A stretch of DNA of 64,000 bases from Branchiostoma floridae. Taxonomy: Eukaryota; Chordata; Leptocardii; Amphioxiformes; Branchiostomatidae. Position 1 is the stretch's first letter. The number at the start of each line of letters is the position of its first letter. The notes beneath the pieces are model-generated. The model worked only from the letters and a program-made list of their open reading frames with translations, did no database searches and was not told the origin of the DNA. This document shows, one piece after another, positions 57,001-64,000 of this stretch. Made by a program: the position numbers and the translations under genes. The DNA lies in the NCBI RefSeq assembly GCF_000003815.2, contig NC_049981.1, positions 11,003,478 to 11,067,477 on the forward strand, read 5' to 3'.

Positions 57001-60000
57001 TATGTTGGCTTAGATTCCAATCTAGTTCTACTTGCATCTTTTAAGCTGCAAGAAAACAAATAACATGATTGTACCTTCCTGAGACTGTAGTCTGGTGAGA
57101 GAGGCGTGCACCACTGCTGGTTCCACCATCCCCCCTCCCTCTTCACTCCACTCATCCTGTAACAAACACAACAACATTGTCACATGCACCACTGCTGGCT
57201 CCACCATCCCCCCTCCCTCTTCACTCCACTCATCCTGTAACAAACACAACAACATTGTCACATGCACCACTGCTGGCTCCACCATCCCCCCTCCCTCTTC
57301 ACTCCACTCATCCTGTAACAAACACAACAACATTGTCACATGCACCACTGCTGGCTCCACCATCCCCCCTCCCTCTTCACTCCACTCATCCTGTAACAAA
57401 CACAACAACATTGTCACATGCACCACTGCTGGCTCCACCATCCCCCCTCCCTCTTCACTCCACTCATCCTGTAACAACATTGGAATATGTATTAGTTATC
57501 TGTATCATTGTGTTCATGATGATCTTGCATCTGATTCTGTACCAGTATCTTCTTCAGTAACCATTTTGTATCATTCTCAATATACCTGTGTCTGTAGGTG
57601 GTAAACTCTCTACTACAGTTTTATCTACAGAGTATTCAATGTAAGTGTAACAAGACTGCTTAGTTCTTGGCCTGCAACAGTTTACAATATTGAACAAGCT
57701 GTCTCTCAAGTTTAAAATGTCACTTATAGTTCTTTACATGTATGTAACATGCAGTACCTTGCAGTTGAAAAATAACAGTATATGATTATCAAGATCACTT
57801 ACAATGGAGTCAGATGATTTCCTCAGCTCATCTCTCCTCTGTGCGGCAGCCTTCTTCTGTCTCAGGTTCTGCAATAAACATCAGGGGAACCGATACCATT
57901 CAATAATGGTAATAATAGCAATGTTACAGTTACTCAAAGTACAACAATTTTTTAAACAACACTGTAAATCTGTTTATTTTTGCGAGGACTTCATTTCCTG
58001 GTAGAAGGTGAAAGATTCAAGTTTATTCAGACTCAGAGGTGCTATAAGTCACATTTCTACTGTACAGAGTCGTACACGTGGTATTGAAACCCAGTAGACA
58101 AGTTATCATAAAAAGTGTGAGAATAAAACCACAGTGAAAATTTCCAAGTCTACTGTATCAACACTGAATAAAACATATCAATTGCAAGCGGGAATCAAAC
58201 GGGACTAAATCATACCAGTAATAGTTTTCCATTCGTTATATTTCAACAAAATCGAGCCTGACTATAGGCAAAGTTTCTACACAAGCTGATCAAGTTCCAT
58301 TGTTTATATGCAGGTGGTATACACAGGCTCAAATCAGTATCCACACAGTAATCCAGGATATCTTTAGAGCAAACTAATTATCCCAGCCAAAGCGAACACT
58401 TCACAACTATTACCAGTGGTAGGAAGACAAAAATCCAGCCATTTCTAAACAGATCTTGGGAGGCAAAATTGTGATGCTTTTCCTCGTTTTAGGTTCTATT
58501 GAAGAGTTTACAAAGTCACCCTCCTCAAGAGTTTTATACGTGACTTATTCTGACCAACATTCCAACCGTAAGTAAGAGTTTCTGTAGAAGACGTGTAGTC
58601 TCTATGTTTGCTGAATACCAACACAAACTAACAGTCAAATTGACTACAAACAGAGACTGAAAAACAACCATATCAGTTTAAAACGTTTAGTTATATCAAA
58701 CTTAAAGAGAAGATTTTGAAAATCTTGGTAGGCTCAGACATTGTGCAGTAAGAAAGTTTTAAAGGTACATTGTGTTAGGTTTTGGCATGTGCTCTTAAAA
58801 ACATGACTCAACAAGCAAACTTTGCCCTCTCTTTCATGCACATTGCACTACTGTGTGAGAATCTTCAAAACTTACAGATATGGATTTCTACAGTTACTGT
58901 TACAGTATAACATCTGGAAAATACATGTCCCTCAAAGGAAAAGACAACAATTTGAGAAAAAATAAAAACCATTTAAAACTTACAGACTGACTGCTTTTCA
59001 GATGGAAAAAGAAGAAAATTGAAACTGTTGTGATCAGTTTACACAAATGACTTCAATCTCTAAAATCTTATTGTTAAATTTTATACCATCTGACCTAATG
59101 TTATAAAGCCGTTAAGTTGTATGTAATTAAGCCCTTTACACACTACTTAGTATACAAGGTGTAGATTCAGATTAAACGCTTTAGTCTGGTCCTTTCTAAC
59201 AACTATTTACTGTTTGTTGTAAGAAACAATAAGAATAAAGACAACGTATTTAGTATAATCAGATATGTTATATCTTACCTTAAGATTCATTGACACAAAA
59301 GAAGGTAACTTTTGCCCGTAGACTGTGTTAAGCGAGCCGGGGGAGTTTATAAAACACCACTCCCGTGTGTTTACCGTAACCGTGTAAACCGTGCGAGCGG
59401 GGTTATCGTGTGTGTCAAACTTCACAAAGCCGATGTTTGCTGACTTTGGGCAAACATACACCACACACCCTACACTGGGGATATACTGTAGGTCCTGATG
59501 GGAGCACTACATTTTTTTTTCTTCTTTTATTATGTACTGTAGTCAAAATTCAAAATGTAGTAAAAAAACAACAACTGGCCAATGATTGATACAAATTTGT
59601 AACTTACTAAAATTCACACTAACTTTAAACTTACTTTTCATGATTGAGGAAGTTGTCATGTTGTACCATGTTGCTAACAGTTTACCAGATTTATTGCCAA
59701 AAGTATAAATTCATGGTATTGAGTCTACCCGCAAAGTCTTTCATCTTTGGATGGTTGGTCTCTTGACAAATTACACTGAGACCATGAATGTATACAATTT
59801 CAAACCATATTTCTTATATATGTTGTTGGTCTCGTTGACACAAACGCAGTGCTGCCAAAAAAACAAACTCAGTCTGGTTGTTTTTGTAAAAGAGATTTTT
59901 TAAAGAGATTTTGGTACCATAATGTTATAAACGCCAACTCTGACAACCCTTGGACCGCATTCATGCAATATTGAACTGAACAAAAAAGCCATATTAGTTT

Positions 60001-61935
60001 GAGTTTGCTTAACACAAAATTTACAAACTCATGGTGTTAAAGTACAAACTTTTCTGAGAATTTTGGTCTAAGAAATTCAATGATTTTTTTAGGTCCTCAG
60101 TTTATTCTTCTTTGGAATCTTTTTGTTAAAAAAATATTTCTTTCAAAGCCTATCCCCTAGGCTTTTTGTCACAGTTAAGTTGACCATCTAAATACTGTTT
60201 ACACTACCCCTATCTAGTATTACCTGTTGTAGTAACATTATGCCGACTTATTGTTTCCTCTAACACTGTCAAAACACAGGCGAGGAAAAAACGGGGTCAA
60301 TTCAATTTATCTGTTATGAAAACATACCAGTCCTTAATGCTTTAAGGGCTGAAATAGCCAGGTTTGACTGTCTTGTCATTGTAACTAAGAATCTGATTTA
60401 AAACTGCTGTAAATACCAACATTTTTGTGGTTGTTAAATGTTCGCAGTTTTTGCATTGCTAATTCACCGCAAACTTAAAACCACATTTTTCCATGGCAAT
60501 AAGACACGACAGTGCATGGTGCTACCGTGAACTTAAAACCAACAGTTTTTTTTCCAGCGAACTTAAATGCACTTACAGTACATTCATTCTTACTTAGACT
60601 TAGGGGCTCCCGTGTCGTCTGACACATGAAGTAGTCAGGTTGGCCCAGCAAGCTCTTGCTCCTATGTTAACTTATTCTACTTGAAAACTCTCTTCTGGCC
60701 ATTTCAGAAAGCAGTATTTCAAAGTGAAACATTTCATAGTAGGACTGGGAAAGGACCCTGTATGTACATGTTTGTGTCAAGAGCCCAAAATAGTGAGGAA
60801 AATTTGTATAGGGCACTGACAGAAAAGAATGGAAAAATCTCATGCCAATCTCACTACAAATTTTAAATAACTTTTGCAATACATCAAAATTTCTACATCA
60901 GATTCCATAGCATTTGTGAAGGAAACTTTGTCGCAATTGCTTCTCAACATCCGTGGCACTTTAATACACTGTTTCAGAGATCTTTCTTCTATATTCTTTC
61001 TTTCTCTTTTTCCTTCTATATATTATATATATATATACTAACTGACCTTGTTGCGAGCTTTTGTAGGGAAGCTGCGTTCATCCTCACTAGAAGAGGCCCA
61101 TTCTCGGATGTCCCCATCGGTAGACCCAAGGTACTGGTCAGCATCTTTCCCCTGCAAAATAATGGGTCACAATTTAGGGCAAAGGTTACATAAGCTGGGA
61201 AACTTTGTTGTGTAAACAATGACTGTCCAATCTGATCATCCTCTGTAATGCCTTCTTTCAATATCACTATAAACATGTGAAGAATTGGCCTAGACTCATA
61301 CCAGAAGTTCTTTTCTAAATTCTAAAGCTATACAACGAGTGCCGGCTGCATTTGTTGACCATCAGAAGGTTGCCGAGTTTAAGATTTGCCACAATCAAGC
61401 ATATTTTTACCTAAAAATGTTCCCCATCACATTGGAAGGAGTTTTTGTGAAGCTCCGAACATTGGTCAATCTCTAAAAATGGCAAAATAATTGAGATAAC
61501 ACCGACAATGTTACTGCCAAAAGTGTCATTTTGAGCTCGCAGACTTGTCGGACAATTTTTTTGTTGTGCCAGGTGTAAAATGGGTACCTGACTTCGTTCG
61601 GGGAGGTAAAAGACAGTGGGAACAGAGATGGTCTTTGCTTTACAATACCTGCACACAGGCCTCAAAATGCTAAGGGACTACTTTTACCTACCTTTACTTT
61701 TTTTTTTACAGTAACCAAACCAAGCTGCAAGAAATATTGCTGCATAAGCTCATGGCATGCTACACCCAGGTCCCTTGATTGTTGCAGCAAAATCTATAGA
61801 CTGAGGATACTCTAACTCTAAGGAAATAGGTGATTTAATGTACACCATGGACAGCTGTCAGTACTAAGTGTGTCATTAGCATCCCACTTATCAACAAATA
61901 CCTCAAACACAGGTGTAGCTAGAGGAGGTGCGATA
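42037..61935 (-). CDS. Unrecognised multi-exon coiled-coil, Ser/Pro-rich protein
   Basis: 27 coding exons, all AG/GT-bounded and phase-consistent (5' to 3'): 61902-61935, 61047-61151, 57803-57868, 57075-57156, 56346-56503, 55847-55900, 55368-55484, 54556-54675, 54104-54211, 53688-53777, 52935-53094, 52697-52745, 52324-52427, 51836-51943, 51038-51087, 50603-50776, 49608-49747, 48867-49030, 47476-47648, 46694-46873, 45923-46065, 45196-45442, 44445-44531, 43953-44083, 43400-43542, 42682-42873, 42037-42299 (stop TAG). About 1146 residues are visible and the 5' end is probably beyond the window. Coiled-coil segments: HVQDLEYQLKIVV with QAQRLQEEAEKEADEAMMQL, RTSQIRAQLEEKRAA, and QLRRNTVAMMEMQDVIQQL. 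A well-structured C-terminal part includes IPGRRLRHLAEKYLHHSEM and ESGIFLIKPMFAYRG, then NNFRTPNCGRYTHFCDAPPI; the tail is Pro/Ser-rich. No catalytic motif, signal peptide or membrane segment. A cytoskeletal or centrosomal/ciliary role is a guess from composition only. Confidence 0.82.
47914..48337. mobile_element. Palindromic element inside an intron, abutting the assembly gap
   Basis: Near-perfect inverted arms centred at about 48125: AAACAGCATTCAACAG (47914 on) is matched by CTGTTGAATGCTGTTT ending at 48337. The centre carries the same ATGACCCTGATGC / GCATCAGGGTCAT core as the MITE at 14527-14709, within inner termini GCCCCCTTTACAAATCAAGA. It lies in the intron between exons 48867-49030 and 47476-47648. 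Confidence 0.85.
48338..48437. other. Assembly gap (100 N)
   Basis: Exactly 100 N, a conventional placeholder of unknown true size. The sequence after it (TAAATTCTTGATTTGTAAAG) repeats an inner terminus of the palindrome on its left, so the gap probably hides another copy or the rest of a nested inverted structure. No exon of the surrounding gene needs to lie in it, since flanking exons join in phase. Confidence 0.95.
48646..48857. mobile_element. MITE with TACTGTAAAT termini
   Basis: Ends TACTGTAAAT and ATTTACAGTA; interior built of repeats of CCGCGAA(C/A)TTAAA and its complement (TTTCGCGTTTGCCATTTCAC). A related, more diverged copy is at 60402-60580. Located in an intron just downstream of exon 48867-49030 on the minus strand. 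Confidence 0.8.
54719..54845 (-). repeat. Two degenerate copies of an exon 5' edge with acceptor
   Basis: Upstream (minus sense) of exon 54556-54675 the intron holds two imperfect copies of the first ~30 bases of that exon together with its acceptor: the phrase AGGTGCTGCTGGACCAGGTG and a more diverged AGGTGCCTCTGGACCAGTTG, against AGGTGCTGCTGGATCAGGTG in the exon. They do not extend to the exon end or a donor. Confidence 0.6.
57100..57478 (-). repeat. 78-bp minisatellite duplicating a splice acceptor and exon edge
   Basis: Five copies with a period of exactly 78 bp (CCACCATC occurs at 57123, 57201, 57279, 57357 and 57435). Each unit holds, in the minus sense, an acceptor (TGTTACAG) and about 45 bases of exon (DEWSEEGGGMVEPAVVH). 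Only the 3'-most copy (exon 57075-57156) continues to a splice donor. The unit is a multiple of three, so long frames run through the array on both strands; they are artefacts of the repeat. Confidence 0.92.
59279..59360 (-). promoter_or_regulatory. Candidate internal promoter and alternative first exon
   Basis: On the minus strand a TATA-like TTTTATAAAC (59344-59354) is followed about 30 bp later by GCTTAACACAGTCTACGG, then ATGAATCTTAAG ending at a strong donor GTAAGA (exon 59279-59290 coding, MNLK). It joins in phase 0 to exon 57803-57868, giving a 1104-aa protein that skips the two upstream exons. The upstream stretch is relatively CpG-rich for the region. Support is sequence logic only. 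Confidence 0.45.
60402..60580. mobile_element. Second MITE of the TACTGTAAAT family
   Basis: Begins near ACTGCTGTAAAT and ends CACTTACAGTA, with interior AATGTTCGCAGTTTTTGC and CAGCGAACTTAAATGC like the element at 48646-48857. More diverged. Confidence 0.65.
61902..61935 (-). CDS. Small upstream exon of the coiled-coil gene
   Basis: 34 nt with acceptor GACAG and donor GTATTT, encoding IAPPLATPVFE and joining in phase to the next exon (GKDADQYLGSTDG). It would need two bases from a further upstream exon that I could not find. Short, so chance is possible. Confidence 0.4.
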
Positions 61936-64000
61936 CTGTCTCTTTCTGTCTCACACACAATGTTTTATTGTTCTCATGTTGTAGAGTGTCAAAATTACAG
62001 TCCTTTGCACACTGTTTATAGGGGTAGCAACCATCTCCAATTATTTTCAGCACATACCACTTGGGCCACACATTTGTACAAGCACTGGAATGTAGAACAA
62101 AAGTAAGCAAAGTAAAAAGCAAAATGTAACCTGATCAATAAATATCCTTTCAAGAGCTCTCGGCAAACTGCTTTGCTTTTCAGCATACCATCCACAAATA
62201 AAGTAAGTTTCAGTAATTTTTTCATGAAAAATTTGAAGGCACCTTTTCACGAGCACAATGAACAGCATTTACTCATGATAATAACAGATAATAACAAGAG
62301 AGTGTCACTCTGTAAGTTGGTCGAGCAATCGACAACTGTTCGGATTCAAACTCTCGACTTTGGGGTGCAGAGACAGGGCTGCTTAGACAGTTACCCCAAA
62401 GTCCAAAATAAACAAAAAAGTTTTCACCTACATTATAGAGTTCAGGACAAGAAAAGCGAGCTGACATCTGGCTGCCTGTTTTTAGCACTCCCCTTACCAC
62501 ATAACATTTTCTTTCACATAACAGTGGGTTTCCAGGACAACCAATCAAATGGCATGGATGTAATGAGCTAACCAATCAGCACATTAGTCAGACTTGTTGA
62601 TGATAAAGGGATCAACTAAGTGGACATCAGAGCCATACATGATCAGCCAGGTGTGTGAGTGCTACCTTAGTACAGCTTAGCTTGTAAACCCAGTAACTAG
62701 TAACCTTATACCAGTCCTAAGAAGAAGGAATGGACAAAGTATGATATTATGAAGTCATAATTTTTGTGACTTCTTAACACAGGGTGGAACTTGAAGGAAT
62801 AATTGAAGGAAAACGGTTATACATGTATATCAGAATCAACATGATGTATACTGTGTAACATCGTCTCTTGATGAAGACCAAGACTACACAATACAGTGGA
62901 TATAAATATGATAATAAAATATTAAAAAAACCTATCCATTTACTTTATATACATTCAAGTGCATGCTGAAAAATGGTTAACCAAGAAAGTATTTTAAAAA
63001 TTGTATCGTTCAATTTTATAGGATAACCTTTAGTCACATGTTACCCTTTCATACCATTTTTGTGCAGATTATAAACCAAAGAGTACATCATGTACATAAG
63101 TTATGATTTTATGCTGAAAAAAACCCAAACAGTTACTGTTATTATCAATTTCATATCTTTCTCAACTGACAATTTCATGATGATGAATTCAAATGTTCAT
63201 TAGAACTGATGAGTGGTTTACTACTGAACAAAAAGCACTCAATTCCTCAGTTGGTGAAGTATCTAATATTCTTTATACTAGTAATCGATAGGAAGAAAAA
63301 AAGACAATCTTCTTCACTTTGAAGTGCAATGACATTATATCTATTGGTGTTTGTGATCGCAAGTCACGTAAGCTCGGACTATCTTTCAAAGGAGCCTGGA
63401 AAACTAAATGTACAATGTACTAGGTTTTACATATGGAACCAAATGTGATATTAAGTTAAATGCTTATAGTTCATCTTTGTACGTAGGGTAACTTATATCC
63501 TTTATTTTGAAAGACTGGATATTAAGGGATATCAAGTCAATGGACGGTGGTTTCAAACTGCAATATAATTACAGTCATGCGATTAAAATTTTGAAACCAC
63601 CTTGGTAAGAAATTATACTTAGCCTATCAAATTGACAGATGGCAGCTTCAAAATTCAATGTTTTCAAAATATTGCAGTTTAAAACCACCGTCCGTCAATT
63701 TGATAGACACCTTTTTTAAAAACAACGGAAGTAGGTTTCCCCGTGGATAAAGGTGAACTAGTATTGAATCCAGGTTCCTTTTCATATTAGGCGAACATGT
63801 TCTTAATATATGGAAAAATGCTGTATTCAACTTGATTTCAAGTACAGACTGAGTTGTCTAAAGCTACCCAAAGCTAGACCACAAAATTTGACACGTTTCT
63901 AAAAGTCTATTACCCCATATAGGGAGATCCTCCATTCAAATGATAAACACTTGTAGTAAACACGATAATGAAGAAGGTATATCCAGCACTTGGTTGTACA
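61936..64000. other. Right-hand stretch, no exon assigned
   Basis: Probably 5' intron or upstream region of the minus-strand gene. Open frames are short and lack splice-consistent connection. Includes a small inverted-repeat element at 63536-63705. Confidence 0.4.
63536..63705. mobile_element. Small inverted-repeat element
   Basis: GTCAATGGACGGTGGTTTCA with the following AACTGCAAT is matched by an inverted copy ending near 63705 (ATTGCAGTTTAAAACCACCG then TCCGTCAATTTGA). An internal GAAACCACC copy suggests nested repeats. MITE-like; no coding content. Confidence 0.6.

Noticed and set aside
57028-57604. Long frames of 127-169 codons over the 78-bp array
   Set aside because: A repeat length divisible by three keeps chance frames open; only the exon edge at the 3' end (minus sense) is supported.

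Overview
The window reads as a chordate-like invertebrate genome, most likely a lancelet (Branchiostoma). This is an inference from the intron-rich genes, the tandem fibrinogen-related lectins, the filamin relative and the dense short inverted-repeat elements; no sequence search was possible. There are no bacterial-style operons, CRISPR arrays or convincing RNA genes.

Layout. 1-6325 is gene-poor, with microsatellites, a SINE-like fragment and a complete TTAA-flanked inverted-repeat element (3430-4378). 6326-12971 is an intact-looking Ty3/gypsy-type LTR retrotransposon on the minus strand: 172-bp LTRs that match throughout by eye, a GTAG target duplication, primer-binding and polypurine sites, gag and pol. 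15187-23279 (+) is a four-exon filamin-related gene (about 2105 aa): one CH domain, one filamin Ig repeat, a roughly 1700-residue low-complexity linker carrying three families of short repeated motifs, and a C-terminal filamin Ig repeat. A cysteine-rich ORF sits in its last intron.

27400-40258 (+) is a tandem array of three four-exon fibrinogen-related (FReD) genes. Two are intact (300 and 301 aa). The third is broken by a 3.8-kb TIR element at the end of exon 1 and by a one-base insertion in exon 3. Interleaved are two relic signal-peptide exons and three copies of an antisense small membrane-protein ORF, so the array grew by duplication of whole blocks.

42037-61935 (-) is a long gene with 27 coding exons recognised (about 1146 residues visible; 5' end probably outside the window). 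Every exon junction keeps phase. It encodes a coiled-coil, Ser/Pro-rich protein whose family I do not recognise. A second start with a TATA-like box at 59.3 kb would give a 1104-aa form. The gene contains a 100-N assembly gap, a palindrome, several MITEs and two places where an exon edge plus its splice acceptor has been duplicated.

The most unusual items are the filamin relative with its repeated motifs, the FReD array with its rearranged third member and antisense passenger ORFs, the unrecognised coiled-coil gene with duplicated acceptors, and a retrotransposon Gag with an Arg/Ser-rich tail instead of a zinc knuckle.
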